From positions 3,534,001-3,598,000 of the forward strand of contig NZ_CP118632.1 in NCBI RefSeq assembly GCF_028993615.1: a stretch of DNA of 64,000 bases, given 5' to 3'. The position numbers and the translations under genes were made by a program. Shown piece after piece: positions 36,437 through 46,117 of this stretch (within the stretch, counting starts at the first letter, position 1; every line of letters begins with the position of its first letter). This stretch comes from Herbaspirillum sp. WKF16. GTDB lineage: Bacteria; Pseudomonadota; Gammaproteobacteria; Burkholderiales; Burkholderiaceae_D. The notes beneath the pieces are model-generated. The model saw only the letters and a program-made list of their open reading frames with translations. It did not search any database and was not told where the DNA came from.

Positions 36437-39049
36437 TCAGGCGACCACCGCCTGCGCCGGCACGCGGCGCAATGCGGCCAGCCAGTCGGCATGCACTTCC
36501 GGCGCGCCGCTCCAGACCTGCTGGTGCAGCTGCGACAGCAGGCCGGGTTCTTCCAGCAGGCTGTTCTTCTGCTTGTCGTTCAGGGCGTCCGGGCCGTCCT
36601 TGAGCGCGCTGCGCACCAGCTTCTCGCGCAGGTGCCGGGTCAGTTGCGGCACCGCCGGGTGCGCATGCGCGGTGGCGCAGACCAGCGCGTTGAAGGACGG
36701 ATCGACCACCGCCTCGACGAAGCCCGGCAGGGCCGGCGTTTCGTTGAAGTGGCGCACGGTCTCCAGCAGCTCGAACGGCGGCGTGGTCTCTTCCGGGATC
36801 TTGAACAGGCCGGCGCGACGGAAGCCGCGGCCGAACGACACTCGCGACGACAGCACCGAGACCGGCACCGACACGGCCAGCGAACCGGCAATGGGGATGA
36901 GCCACCAGATGAAGGACGGGTTAAGCCAGAACACCACCCCGCCCCACACCACACCCAACAGCGAGTGCCAGCCGTGGCGGCGCAGCGCCTCGCCCCAGAC
37001 GGTCTCGTTGTCGGCGCGCGGCGGCGACTTCCAGCCGGCGTTCCAGCCGAAGAAGGCGCCCAGCACGAAGCGGGTATGGAACAGCATGCGCACCGGCGCC
37101 AGCGCCATCGAGAACAGCAGCTCGATCACCATGCTCACCAGCAGCGCCAATGCGCCGCCGAAGCCGCGCGCGCCCTTCACCGCGAACAGCAGCACCGCCA
37201 GCACCTTGGGCAGGAACAGGATGGTGGCGGTAGCCGAGACCAGCGCCAGCGCCTTTTCCGGATGCCATTCCGGCCAGATCGGGAACAGCTGGCGCGGCGA
37301 GGTGAAGTATTGCGGGTCGATCAGCGTATGCGCCGCCAGCAGCACCGTGGACAACAGCAGGAACAGCGCCCACAGCGGCGCCGAGACGTAGGCCATGACG
37401 CCGGTGACGAACACCGCGCGGTGCACCACGTGCATGCCGCGCGCCAGGAACAGCTTGAAGTTCATCAGGTTGCCCTGGCACCAGCGGCGGTCGCGGCTCA
37501 GTTCGTCGAGCAGGTTGGGCGGCATCTCTTCATAGCTGCCGTCGAGGTCGTAGGCGATCCAGACCGACCAGCCGGCGCGCCGCATCAGCGAGGCCTCGAC
37601 GAAGTCGTGCGACATGATCGGGCCGGACAGGTTGCCGCGGCCCGGCAGCGGCGCCAGCGCGCAGTGCTTCATGAAGGGCTTCAGGCGGATGATGGCGTTG
37701 TGGCCCCAGAAGTGCGACTCGCCCAGCTGCCAGTAGTGCAGGCCGGCCGTGAACAGCGGGCCGTACACGCGCGTGGAGAACTGCTGGATGCGGGCGTACA
37801 GCGTGTCGCGCCCGGCCGCGCGCGGCGCCGTCTGGATGATGCCGGCGCCGGGATGCTCTTCCATCAGGCGGGTCAGCTTGGTCAGGCATTCGCCGGTCAT
37901 GACGCTGTCGGCGTCCAGCACCACCATGTAGCGGTAGTCGGCGCCCCAGCGGCGGCAGAAGTCGTCCAGGTTGCCGCTCTTGCGCTTGACGCGCCGGCGG
38001 CGGTGTCGGTAGAAGATGCGGCCGAAGCCGCCGGTCTCCCGGCACAGCGCGGCCCAGGCCGCGGTCTCGGCGGCGCAGATGTCGGCCTCGCCGCTGTCGG
38101 AGAGAATGAAGAAGTCGAAGTGCTGCAGCTGGCCGGTGCGCTCCAGCGACTCGTAGGTGGCGCGCAGGCCGGCGAACACGCGCGCCACGTCCTCGTTGCA
38201 GATCGGCATGACGATGGCAGTGCGCGCCTCCGGCGCGATCTCCCGGTTGCCGGCCTTCTCGTGCGAGATCAGGTATTCGTCGTCGCCGCGCATGAGCACC
38301 AGGAAGCCGGTCATGGCGGTCCAGAAACCGGCCGACACCCACAGGAACAGCAGCGCGAACAGGCCCAGCACCAGCATCTCCAGCGGCTTGGTGCCATGGT
38401 AGGGCAGCACGTCGCTCATGAAGTAGGTGGCCATCGAGGTCTGCAGCACCATCAGCACCAGCAGCGTGATGCGGCGCACATTGCCGGTGCGCTGCCAGTA
38501 GCCCTTGGGGTCGGGCGCATCGGACTTGTCGAGGTGGTCTTCGACGTAGTGCGGCTCGGGCGGGTGCTCGGGGGCGGCCTTGGCCTTCTTGCGGCGCCAG
38601 CGGCTGGGGCGATGCTCAAGGCGATGGTTTTCTTCCTCGACCCAGCGGGCGAACGGATTCAACTCGCCCCAGGGGCGCGGCACCATGGATTTGCGGTTCA
38701 GCGGCGGCGCCACGGCGATGCTCGGCGCGCCGCGATCGCGGCCGATGGCCGGCGCAACGCCGGCTGCGGGCGCGGCGGATCCTTCCGCGGCGGCCGGATA
38801 CATCAGGCGCAGGCGCGCGTCGACCGAGGCGGGGGCGCCCGCGGCGGGATCGGAATCCGCGCCGCGCCCGGAGGCCTCGGCCAGCACGCGGTGCAGGTCG
38901 GCCACCGGATCGCCGGAGCCGATCTCTTCAGTGCGTTGAGCCAGTTCGCGGCGCTGTCCGGCCGACAACGGCAGGCGCTCGAGATAGTCCTCGAGCGCCC
39001 GGGATGCGGCCGTCGTCTGCCTTAGTTGGGGGGTAATATGTAGCTCCAC
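36437..39049 (-). CDS. opgH: Glucans biosynthesis glucosyltransferase H (OpgH/MdoH)
   Basis: Inner-membrane glycosyltransferase (GT2) that makes the beta-1,2 backbone of osmoregulated periplasmic glucans from UDP-glucose and passes it through the membrane. At 870 residues it matches E. coli MdoH. The N-terminal 190 residues are cytoplasmic and low-complexity. Transmembrane helices flank the catalytic domain, which has V-L-D-A-D-S (about 385) and the R-R-W-C-Q-G-N (QxxRW-type) motif (about 525). The start overlaps the end of opgG by 28 bp, so the pair is translationally coupled. In E. coli OpgH also links nutrient status to cell division; that role is not implied here. Confidence 0.96.
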   Translation of the reverse strand: MELHITPQLRQTTAASRALEDYLERLPLSAGQRRELAQRTEEIGSGDPVADLHRVLAEASGRGADSDPAAGAPASVDARLRLMYPAAAEGSAAPAAGVAPAIGRDRGAPSIAVAPPLNRKSMVPRPWGELNPFARWVEEENHRLEHRPSRWRRKKAKAAPEHPPEPHYVEDHLDKSDAPDPKGYWQRTGNVRRITLLVLMVLQTSMATYFMSDVLPYHGTKPLEMLVLGLFALLFLWVSAGFWTAMTGFLVLMRGDDEYLISHEKAGNREIAPEARTAIVMPICNEDVARVFAGLRATYESLERTGQLQHFDFFILSDSGEADICAAETAAWAALCRETGGFGRIFYRHRRRRVKRKSGNLDDFCRRWGADYRYMVVLDADSVMTGECLTKLTRLMEEHPGAGIIQTAPRAAGRDTLYARIQQFSTRVYGPLFTAGLHYWQLGESHFWGHNAIIRLKPFMKHCALAPLPGRGNLSGPIMSHDFVEASLMRRAGWSVWIAYDLDGSYEEMPPNLLDELSRDRRWCQGNLMNFKLFLARGMHVVHRAVFVTGVMAYVSAPLWALFLLLSTVLLAAHTLIDPQYFTSPRQLFPIWPEWHPEKALALVSATATILFLPKVLAVLLFAVKGARGFGGALALLVSMVIELLFSMALAPVRMLFHTRFVLGAFFGWNAGWKSPPRADNETVWGEALRRHGWHSLLGVVWGGVVFWLNPSFIWWLIPIAGSLAVSVPVSVLSSRVSFGRGFRRAGLFKIPEETTPPFELLETVRHFNETPALPGFVEAVVDPSFNALVCATAHAHPAVPQLTRHLREKLVRSALKDGPDALNDKQKNSLLEEPGLLSQLHQQVWSGAPEVHADWLAALRRVPAQAVVA

Positions 39050-40641
39050 GTTTCTGACAAGGTTGTGCCGCCGTTGGCATTGCGCAGGAAACCGCGCAGC
39101 TCGACGGGCTTGTTATCTTCCACCCGGCGCAGCTTGACTTCGATGCGCCAGCCGCCGGTGATGTCGTTCTTGCGAGTGGTCACGCTCGCGATCTTGCCGT
39201 TGGCGTCGGCTTCCACCACGCCTTCGACGCGGGCGCCGGCCGGCAGCTTCTTGAGCGCGCCGCCGTCGAAGTCGATCGCCAGGGCCTGGCTGTCGTCCTG
39301 CTTGCCTTCCTGGCGCGGACGGTAGCCGTGGCCGAAGCGGGTCTGGGTCACCCAGGCCAGCGGCGGACGCTTTTCATTGTCCTTCTGCCACAGCAGGCGG
39401 TATTCCACGTTCAGCGGCTGGCCCTGCTTGGGCATGGTGTTGGGAATCCAGTAGGCGACGATGTTGTCGTTGGTCTCGTCGGGCGTGGGGATCTGCACCA
39501 GCTCCACGCGGCCCGCCCCCCACTTGCCCTTGGGTTCCACCCACGCGCTGGGACGCGCCTGGTAGTTGTAGTCCAGGTCCTGGTAGCTGGCGAACTCGCG
39601 GTCGCGCTGCATCAGGCCGAAGCCCATCGGGTTGTCGAACGAGAAGGACGTCACCAGCAGGCGCTTGGGGTTCACCAGCGGGCGCCACAGCCACTCGCCG
39701 GTGCCGGACTGCATCGACAGGCCGTCCGAGTCATGCACCTCGGGACGGAAATCGTCGCCCGGGCCCGGCTGGTTCTCGCCGAACAGGAACATGCTGGTCA
39801 GCGGCGCGATGCCCAGCTTGGTGACGTTGCTGCGCAGGTAGACCTGCGCCTTGACGTCCATCGCCGTGTCGACGCCGGGCTTGAGCACGAAGCGGTAGGC
39901 GCCGGTGGCGCGCGGCGAATCCAGCAGCGCGTAGACCACCAGTTCCTTGGCCTCGGCCGAGGGACGCTCCAGCCAGAACTCGGTGAAGCGCGGGAATTCC
40001 TCGCCGGAATACAGCGCGGTGTCGATCGCCAGCCCGCGCGCCGACAGGCCGTAGCCCTGGCCACGGCCCATGGCGCGGAAGTAGCTGGCGCCGTGGAAGG
40101 TCAGCACATCGTCCTTGACCTTGCCCGAATTGACCGGATAGCGGATGCGGAAACCCGCGAAGCCGACGTTGCGCAGCTGGCGCGGGTCGATGCCGCGGTT
40201 GGCGCTGTAGTCGAACAGCGCCGGACTGAAGCTGATCTCGCGCACCGCGCCGCCGACCACTTCATTGACCTTGACCGGTTCGTTGAAATTGCCGCCGAGG
40301 TGGATGAAGGACAGCTCGAACGGCAGCTTCTGCGTGCGCCACCAGGCCTTGTCGGCGCGGAAGTGGATCTGGTTGGCCTGCTCGTAGCTCAGGTCCTTGA
40401 TCGACTTGGGCAGGTCGTCGGAAGGCTTCTTGTACGACTTGCCGGCCAGCGCCTTGGCGCGCGCGGCCACGGTATTGAAATCGAAGGCGAATGCCGCCGA
40501 ATGAAACGCCAGCAAACCCACCAGGGTTGCCGGAACAACAAGACGGCGCCACCAGGACGGTCTTGCGGCGCCGCGCGCGGACGTGGATCCCGGCGCGGGC
40601 CATGAGGTGGAGTGAAGCGGCATTATTGTTTTGTCTGACAT
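39022..40641 (-). CDS. opgG: Glucans biosynthesis protein G (OpgG/MdoG)
   Basis: Periplasmic protein needed for osmoregulated glucan synthesis, 539 residues. The N-terminus has a long signal sequence (basic region to about 33, hydrophobic 34-52, cleavage near F-A-F-D). The mature part begins [14 protein letters not shown], the usual MdoG start. A beta-sandwich catalytic-like domain and a C-terminal Ig-like domain follow. ATG 40641 is used; ATG 40623 would shorten the signal by six residues. First gene of the opgGH operon, divergent from folA. Confidence 0.96.
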   Translation of the reverse strand: MSDKTIMPLHSTSWPAPGSTSARGAARPSWWRRLVVPATLVGLLAFHSAAFAFDFNTVAARAKALAGKSYKKPSDDLPKSIKDLSYEQANQIHFRADKAWWRTQKLPFELSFIHLGGNFNEPVKVNEVVGGAVREISFSPALFDYSANRGIDPRQLRNVGFAGFRIRYPVNSGKVKDDVLTFHGASYFRAMGRGQGYGLSARGLAIDTALYSGEEFPRFTEFWLERPSAEAKELVVYALLDSPRATGAYRFVLKPGVDTAMDVKAQVYLRSNVTKLGIAPLTSMFLFGENQPGPGDDFRPEVHDSDGLSMQSGTGEWLWRPLVNPKRLLVTSFSFDNPMGFGLMQRDREFASYQDLDYNYQARPSAWVEPKGKWGAGRVELVQIPTPDETNDNIVAYWIPNTMPKQGQPLNVEYRLLWQKDNEKRPPLAWVTQTRFGHGYRPRQEGKQDDSQALAIDFDGGALKKLPAGARVEGVVEADANGKIASVTTRKNDITGGWRIEVKLRRVEDNKPVELRGFLRNANGGTTLSETWSYILPPN

Positions 40642-41114
40642 GCAATTTTCTGGTTGGAGTGCTTTCCCCCGGCTGCGGATCGAACCGCCGCCGGACTGTT
40701 CCCGCGCGGGACGGCGGATGAACCTCCGGCCCGGCGTGGAAAGCAGGCGCTAGTTTACCCAAATGTCGCGTGAATTGTTCGTGCGGATGGCTTGAATCCG
40801 GCATTTGCCGGAGATATTTCCCGCCGACAATCCCGCCGACGGGAAATGCCGGGCCGACGGAGGCGGCGCCTGCGAGGAACCGTCAACGCAACCCGTGGCG
40901 GCGGCGCTCGCCCTAACTCTTCCGTGGCGGCGCCCGGGCAGGCGGTCGAAACTGTTTCGATCCATACGCTGTCTGGTATAAGGGCGGCGGTGGCACAGAA
41001 AGTTCCGTGATGCAGCATGCCTCCTGTAACATTGCGGCTCCAGCGACGGCGCGGGGGCGATCCAGACTCGCCGTCGCCGCCGGCCGCCCAACCCAACATC
41101 CATCCTGAACGCGC
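40642..41114. other. Divergent spacer between opgG and folA
   Basis: No gene. It holds several inverted repeats: CCGGC-ATTT-GCCGG at 40798-40811, ATTTCCCG/CGGGAAAT at 40816-40823 and 40840-40847, and the folA-side palindrome at 40946-40960. These may be operators or mRNA leader hairpins for either gene. Confidence 0.5.
40946..40982 (+). promoter_or_regulatory. Candidate folA promoter with an overlapping palindrome
   Basis: TCGAAAC-T-GTTTCGA (40946-40960) is a perfect 7-1-7 palindrome. TATAAG at 40977-40982 resembles a -10, which would put the palindrome over the -35 region and start transcription about 125 bp before folA. Assignment to folA is inferred. Confidence 0.4.
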
Positions 41115-41609
41115 ATGTCCACTTCCGCAGGCAAGCTCACCATCGTCGTCGCCACCGACCAGAACAACGGCATCGGCATCAACAACACCCTGCCCTGGCG
41201 GTTGCCGGAAGACCTCGCCCATTTCAAGCGCACCACGTCCGGCCACGCCATCCTGATGGGCCGCAAGACCTTCGAGTCGATCGGCCGGCCGCTGCCCAAC
41301 CGCCGCAATATCGTGATCACGCGCAATGCCGGCTGGCAACACGAGGGCGTGGAGACTGCCGCCTCGCTGCCGGCCGCGGCCGCCCTGGCCGGCGACGAGC
41401 CGGCCTTCATCATCGGCGGCGCGCAGGTCTACGCCGAGGCGCTGCCGCTGGTGAACCGCCTGATCGTCACGCGCATCGAGCAGGCGTTCGACTGCGACGC
41501 CTTCTTCCCCGTCCTCGATCCCCAGCAGTGGGAAGAGACCGCGCGCGAAGCGCACCGCTCCGACAGCGCCGGTTTGAACTACGCATTTGTGACATACGAA
41601 AGACGTTGA
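41115..41609 (+). CDS. folA: Dihydrofolate reductase
   Basis: Reduces dihydrofolate to tetrahydrofolate with NADPH, 164 residues. The motifs N-G-I-G-I-N-N-T-L-P-W (substrate and Met20-loop region), the catalytic acidic residue in L-P-E-D-L-A-H-F-K, G-R-K-T-F-E-S-I-G-R-P-L-P-N-R and I-I-G-G-A-Q-V-Y are all present. It works with ThyA, which oxidises the folate cofactor, but in this genome thyA is 18 kb away instead of adjacent. ATG 41115 is the first good start. Confidence 0.96.
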   Translation: MSTSAGKLTIVVATDQNNGIGINNTLPWRLPEDLAHFKRTTSGHAILMGRKTFESIGRPLPNRRNIVITRNAGWQHEGVETAASLPAAAALAGDEPAFIIGGAQVYAEALPLVNRLIVTRIEQAFDCDAFFPVLDPQQWEETAREAHRSDSAGLNYAFVTYERR

Positions 41610-41802
41610 ACCGGCCGCGCCGGGCGGATGTTGTTTTTCCCCGGTTTTTTCTGAAACAGCGCACCTGTTTCGCGCATATCTGCGACAATCCGGCTTTCTT
41701 TTTTTTCGGCGCGCAAGCCCTGCCAGCCCAGGCGCAGTTCCTTTTCACCCCTGAGCGCTAACGCCTCTCCGGCGCTGACGCGCTCAAGCCCTGGAGAACA
41801 CA

Positions 41803-44055
41803 ATGAAATTCCGTTTCCCCATCGTCATCATCGACGAAGACTTCCGCTCCGAAAACACCTCGGGCCTCGGCATCCGCGCGCTGGCCGACGCGATCCAGGC
41901 CGAGGGCATGGAAGTGCTGGGCGTGACCAGCTACGGCGACCTGGCCCAGTTCGCGCAGCAGCAGTCGCGCGCCTCGGCCTTCATCCTGTCGATCGACGAC
42001 GAGGAACTGGGCTCGGGCTCCGACGAGGACACCGATTTCGCGCTCAAGGCCCTGCGCGCCTTCGTCGGCGAGATCCGCCACAAGAACGCCGACATCCCCA
42101 TCTACCTGTACGGCGAAACCCGCACCTCGCGTCACATCCCCAACGATGTCCTGCGCGAGCTGCACGGCTTCATCCACATGTTCGAGGACACCCCGGAGTT
42201 CGTGGCGCGCCACATCATCCGCGAAGCCAAGTCCTACCTCGACGGCCTGGCGCCGCCGTTCTTCCGCGCGCTGGTGGAATACGCCAACGATGGTTCCTAT
42301 TCCTGGCACTGCCCCGGCCACTCGGGCGGCGTGGCCTTCCTGAAGTCGCCGGTGGGCCAGATGTTCCACCAGTTCTTCGGCGAGAACATGCTGCGCGCCG
42401 ACGTCTGCAACGCCGTGGAAGAGCTGGGCCAGCTGCTGGATCACACCGGACCGGTCGCCAACTCGGAGCGCAACGCCGCGCGCATCTTCAACGCCGACCA
42501 CTGCTACTTCGTCACCAACGGCACCTCGACTTCCAACAAGATGGTCTGGCACTCCACCGTCGCCCCGGGCGACATCGTGGTGGTGGACCGCAACTGCCAC
42601 AAGTCGATCCTGCACTCGATCATCATGACCGGCGCGATCCCCGTGTTCCTGATGCCGACCCGCAACCACCTGGGCATCATCGGCCCGATCCCGCTGGAAG
42701 AGTTCACGCTGGAAAGCATCCAGAAGAAGATCGAAGCCAATCCCTTCGCCCGCGAAGCCAAGAACAAGAAGCCGCGCATCCTGACCATCACGCAGTCGAC
42801 CTACGACGGCGTGGTCTACAACGTCGAAACCTTGCGCGAAATGCTCGACGGCGAGATCGACACCCTGCACTTCGACGAAGCCTGGCTGCCGCACGCCACC
42901 TTCCACGACTTCTACAAGAACATGCACGCTATCGGTAAGGATCGTCCGCGCGCCAAGAAGTCGATGATCTTCGCCACCCAGTCGACCCACAAGCTGCTGG
43001 CCGGCCTGTCGCAAGCATCGCAGGTGCTGGTGCGCGAATCGGAAACCGTGCAGCTGGACCAGGACGCCTTCAACGAAGCCTTCCTGATGCACACCTCGAC
43101 CTCGCCGCAATACTCCATCATCGCCTCCTGCGACGTCGCCGCGGCCATGATGGAAGCGCCGGGCGGCACCGCCCTGGTGGAAGAATCCATCCTCGAGGCG
43201 CTGGACTTCCGCCGCGCCATGAAGAAGATCGACCAGGAGTTCGACAATGACTGGTGGTTCCAGGTCTGGGGCCCGGACAAGTTTGCCGAGGACGGCATCG
43301 GCGAGCGCGAGGACTGGGTCATCAAGGCCGAGGACGACTGGCACGGTTTCGGCAACCTGGCGCCGGGCTTCAACATGCTCGACCCGATCAAGGCCACCAT
43401 CGTCAACCCCGGCCTGGCGCTGGACGGCCAGTTCGGCGAAACCGGCATCCCCGCCTCAATCGTGACCAAGTACCTGGCCGAGCACGGCGTCATCGTCGAG
43501 AAGTGCGGCCTGTACTCGTTCTTCATCATGTTCACCATCGGCATCACCAAGGGCCGCTGGAACACCCTGGTGACGGCGCTGCAGCAGTTCAAGGACGACT
43601 ACGACAAGAACGCGCCGATCTGGCGCATCCTGCCCGAGTTCGCCCAGCGCAACCCGCGCTACGAGCGCCTCGGCCTGCGCGACCTGTGCCAGCAGATCCA
43701 CGAGACCTACCGCGCCTATGACGTGGCCCGCCTGACCACCGAGATGTACCTCTCGGACATGCAGCCCGCCATGAAGCCCTCGGACGCCTTCTCCAAGATG
43801 GCCCACCGCGAGATCGAGCGCGTGCCGCTGGACGAGCTGGAAGGCCGCGTGACCTCGATCCTGCTGACCCCGTATCCGCCGGGCATCCCGCTCCTGATCC
43901 CGGGCGAGATCTTCAACAAGACCATCGTCGACTACCTGAAATTCGCGCGCGACTTCAACGAGAAATTCCCGGGCTTCGAAACCGATGTGCACGGCCTGGT
44001 CAAGCGCGAAGTCAACGGCCGCCGCGACTACTTCGTGGACTGCGTCAAGCGCTGA
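41803..44055 (+). CDS. Orn/Lys/Arg decarboxylase (biodegradative arginine/lysine decarboxylase family)
   Basis: PLP-dependent fold-I decarboxylase of 750 residues, the size of AdiA, CadA and SpeC-type enzymes. An N-terminal wing (response-regulator-like, about 1-130) is followed by the PLP domain with the Schiff-base lysine K397 in S-T-H-K-L-L-A-G, and the C-terminal domain with T-P-Y-P-P-G-I-P. The products would be agmatine, cadaverine or putrescine plus CO2. Sequence style is closest to arginine/lysine decarboxylases; the exact amino acid cannot be settled by eye. A GGAG ribosome site precedes ATG 41803. No antiporter gene (adiC or cadB) is adjacent, so a polyamine-biosynthesis role is as likely as acid resistance. 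Confidence 0.93.
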   Translation: MKFRFPIVIIDEDFRSENTSGLGIRALADAIQAEGMEVLGVTSYGDLAQFAQQQSRASAFILSIDDEELGSGSDEDTDFALKALRAFVGEIRHKNADIPIYLYGETRTSRHIPNDVLRELHGFIHMFEDTPEFVARHIIREAKSYLDGLAPPFFRALVEYANDGSYSWHCPGHSGGVAFLKSPVGQMFHQFFGENMLRADVCNAVEELGQLLDHTGPVANSERNAARIFNADHCYFVTNGTSTSNKMVWHSTVAPGDIVVVDRNCHKSILHSIIMTGAIPVFLMPTRNHLGIIGPIPLEEFTLESIQKKIEANPFAREAKNKKPRILTITQSTYDGVVYNVETLREMLDGEIDTLHFDEAWLPHATFHDFYKNMHAIGKDRPRAKKSMIFATQSTHKLLAGLSQASQVLVRESETVQLDQDAFNEAFLMHTSTSPQYSIIASCDVAAAMMEAPGGTALVEESILEALDFRRAMKKIDQEFDNDWWFQVWGPDKFAEDGIGEREDWVIKAEDDWHGFGNLAPGFNMLDPIKATIVNPGLALDGQFGETGIPASIVTKYLAEHGVIVEKCGLYSFFIMFTIGITKGRWNTLVTALQQFKDDYDKNAPIWRILPEFAQRNPRYERLGLRDLCQQIHETYRAYDVARLTTEMYLSDMQPAMKPSDAFSKMAHREIERVPLDELEGRVTSILLTPYPPGIPLLIPGEIFNKTIVDYLKFARDFNEKFPGFETDVHGLVKREVNGRRDYFVDCVKR

Positions 44056-44090
44056 GCCCCTCCCAGAACAGGCAGGCAGGCAAGGATCAA

Positions 44091-44123
44091 GCCGACACCG
44101 GATTCCGGTGTCGGCTTTTTTCT
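44091..44123 (+). terminator. Terminator after the decarboxylase gene
   Basis: GCCGACACCG (44091-44100) pairs with CGGTGTCGGC (44106-44115), followed by a run of six T and CTT. Confidence 0.93.
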
Positions 44124-44145
44124 TGCTTCGCCGATGAAAGAACGA

Positions 44146-44203
44146 TGTAAAGCATGCTTGACATCCGATTTATCGCTCCCTATGATGTAAAGCATACTTT
44201 ACA
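44146..44203 (+). promoter_or_regulatory. Consensus promoter with two palindromic operators
   Basis: TTGACA (44158-44163) and TATGAT (44181-44186) with a 17-bp spacer form a near-perfect sigma-70 promoter. Operator 1, TGTAAAG-CATG-CTTGACA (44146-44163), covers the -35. Operator 2, TGTAAAG-CATA-CTTTACA (44186-44203), is a perfect 7-4-7 palindrome touching the -10 and covering the start site. Centres are 40 bp apart. The layout suggests tight repression, most likely by the XRE protein encoded second in the operon. Confidence 0.75.
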
Positions 44204-44222
44204 CACTCTCACGGAGCCCGCC

Positions 44223-44618
44223 ATGTCGGAAATGAAGCACTACAACCGCTATTACAAGGAAATGGGCGGTGCCCTCCTCCTCTACATGCTGACCCTGGTG
44301 GTCTCGGTGCGCTACGGCATGCGGCTGGAACACGGCGCGCTGCAAACCGTCGTCTTCGTCAGCCCGATGCTGCCCTTCGTCCTCGGCATCTGGGCCGTGG
44401 TGCGCCAGATCCGCCGTTCCGACGAATTCATGCGCAAGGTCTCGGTGGAGCACCTGGCCATCACGGCCGGCATCACCGCCGGCTGGACCTTCACCTACGG
44501 TTTTCTGGAAAACGCCGGCTTCCCCAAGCTCAGCATGTTTACGGTCTGGCCGGTGATGGGCGCGGTGTGGGCCCTGCTCAGCGTGAGCGAAGCCATCCGC
44601 AGCCGCCCGAAGCACTGA
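44223..44618 (+). CDS. Small hypothetical membrane protein paired with an XRE regulator
   Basis: A 131-residue protein with four hydrophobic segments (about 18-33, 44-62, 80-98 and 103-121) and short loops; I do not recognise a characterised family. It is expressed from the double-operator promoter just upstream and followed 5 bp later by a small XRE regulator. Pairs of a small multi-pass membrane protein with a YozG-like HTH protein are common in bacteria but poorly understood. ATG 44223 follows CGGAG; a longer frame starting inside operator 1 was rejected. Confidence 0.8.
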   Translation: MSEMKHYNRYYKEMGGALLLYMLTLVVSVRYGMRLEHGALQTVVFVSPMLPFVLGIWAVVRQIRRSDEFMRKVSVEHLAITAGITAGWTFTYGFLENAGFPKLSMFTVWPVMGAVWALLSVSEAIRSRPKH

Positions 44619-44623
44619 CGCGC

Positions 44624-44815
44624 ATGGAAAACAATGTCCGCGGACTGCGCGCGCAGCTGGGCTGGAGCCAGGCCGAACTGGCCGCCCGGCTGGACGTCTC
44701 GCGCCAGACCATCAACGCCATCGAAACCGGCCGCTACGACCCCAGCCTGCCGCTGGCCTTCGCCATGGCGAAGGTGTTCGGCCTGAAGATCGAGGAGATC
44801 TTCAGGCCGGAGTAA
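44624..44815 (+). CDS. XRE/YozG-family helix-turn-helix regulator
   Basis: A 63-residue protein that is almost entirely a Cro/CI-type helix-turn-helix: L-R-A-Q-L-G-W-S-Q-A-E-L-A-A-R-L-D-V-S-R-Q-T-I-N-A-I-E-T-G, ending in the family's P-S-L-x-L-A-F-x-x-A-x-x-F and I-E-E-I-F. It has no effector domain. It overlaps nothing and lies 5 bp after the membrane-protein gene, so both are in one operon. It is the natural candidate to bind the TGTAAAG/CTTTACA palindromes upstream and repress its own operon. How it would be relieved is unknown; the membrane partner could be involved. Confidence 0.88.
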   Translation: MENNVRGLRAQLGWSQAELAARLDVSRQTINAIETGRYDPSLPLAFAMAKVFGLKIEEIFRPE

Positions 44816-44842
44816 GGAAGCAATCGGGAGAATGCGCCCGGT

Positions 44843-45373
44843 TCAGAACGAACCGAGGTAGAAAAACCCGGCCAGCGCGCCGCCGAACAGCAACCACAGC
44901 GGATGGACCTTGGTCTTGAGCGCGATCACCGCGGTGGCCGCCGTGATCGCCGCCAGGAAGCCGTGGGTGATCGAGGCCTGGGCGATCAGCAGGGCCGAGG
45001 CCGCGACCAGGCCGCCGGTCACCGGCAACAGGCCGGCCTGCACGTGGCGCCGCCAGGGCTTGTCCTTGAAGCGTTCCCACACGTGCAGCATGACGATGGT
45101 GATCAGCGAGGACGGGCCGAACTTGGCGAAGGTGGTCACCAGCATGCCCCAGAAGCCGGCGACGTGCCAGCCCACCAGCGTCACCACCATCAGGTTGGGG
45201 CCGGGCGCGGCCTGGCCCAGCGCGAACAGCGCGCTGAAGTCCTCGGCCGTCATCCAGTGATGCACTTCCACCACCTGGCGCTGCATCTCCGGCAGGATGG
45301 TGTTGCCGCCGCCGAAGGCCAGCACCGAGAGCTGGGTCATGATGACGGCCAGCGCGATCAGGGTCTGGCTCAT
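44843..45373 (-). CDS. chrA: Chromate transporter, second half-size subunit
   Basis: CHR-family membrane protein of 176 residues, with the opening L-S-V-L-A-F-G-G-G-N and P-G-P-N-L motifs. It corresponds to the C-terminal half of long ChrA proteins. Its ATG overlaps the stop of the upstream half by 4 bp, so the two halves are coupled and probably work as a heterodimer. Bidomain ChrA extrudes chromate; short-chain pairs have been shown to do the same (family knowledge). Chromate as the real substrate is inferred. Confidence 0.9.
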   Translation of the reverse strand: MSQTLIALAVIMTQLSVLAFGGGNTILPEMQRQVVEVHHWMTAEDFSALFALGQAAPGPNLMVVTLVGWHVAGFWGMLVTTFAKFGPSSLITIVMLHVWERFKDKPWRRHVQAGLLPVTGGLVAASALLIAQASITHGFLAAITAATAVIALKTKVHPLWLLFGGALAGFFYLGSF

Positions 45374-46008
45374 TTCGCGCCCTCCCTCGCCGGGTCTTTG
45401 GCAACGTCCTTGGGCGGCGCCTTGGCGGCGAACTTGTCGCCGTAGCGCGCCGTCAGCAGCACGCTGATCGGCGTCATCACCAGCATCACCCACACCAGCG
45501 GGATGCGCACCAGCGCGATGGCCACGAAGCAGGCCACCGCGACCGCCGCCAGCACCAGGTTCTTGCGCAGCGGCAGCGCGATCTTGATCGCCATCTGGAT
45601 CAGCAGGCCGGCGGCGGCCGCTGCCAGGCCGGCGAACAGGTGCCTGACGTTGGGGTCGTGCTGGAAGTGCTGGTAGATCATGCCCAGCAGCACCACCACC
45701 ACCGAGGGCACCGCGATCAGGCCGGAGATGGCCGCCAGCGCACCCTTCACGCCGCGGAATTTCATGCCCAGCGCGACCGAGAGATTGATGATGTTGCCGC
45801 CCGGCAGGAACTGGCACAGCCCCAGCAATTGCACGAATTCAGGCTCGGAAAGCCAGCGGCGGCGCTCGACGATCATGCGGTGCGCCAGCGGCAGCGCGCC
45901 GCCGAAGGCGGTCATGCCCAGGCCGAGGAAGCCTGAGAAGAGTTCTCTGGAAGTGGGGGGCGCTGACAGCGCTGCCGGGGTGTCCGGGCCGGGGGCGGAA
46001 GTGTTCAT
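45370..46008 (-). CDS. chrA: Chromate transporter, first half-size subunit
   Basis: CHR-family membrane protein of 212 residues and the N-terminal partner of the pair. It has F-x-G-L-G-M-T-A-F-G-G-A-L-P and the L-x-Q-F-L-P-G-G-N segment typical of this domain, then about five hydrophobic stretches. The first gene of the two-gene unit, it is divergent from a LysR gene across about 110 bp. That LysR may control it, although no chrB regulator is present. Confidence 0.9.
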   Translation of the reverse strand: MNTSAPGPDTPAALSAPPTSRELFSGFLGLGMTAFGGALPLAHRMIVERRRWLSEPEFVQLLGLCQFLPGGNIINLSVALGMKFRGVKGALAAISGLIAVPSVVVVLLGMIYQHFQHDPNVRHLFAGLAAAAAGLLIQMAIKIALPLRKNLVLAAVAVACFVAIALVRIPLVWVMLVMTPISVLLTARYGDKFAAKAPPKDVAKDPAREGAK

Positions 46009-46117
46009 GCTGATCTCGTCTTGCGGTGACGGCGTGATTGCCGCATGAACGAAAGGCTACTACCGGGTAGGGTTTTTGTCTAATATATGTCAAATACTTA
46101 ATTCATATTCATACGAT

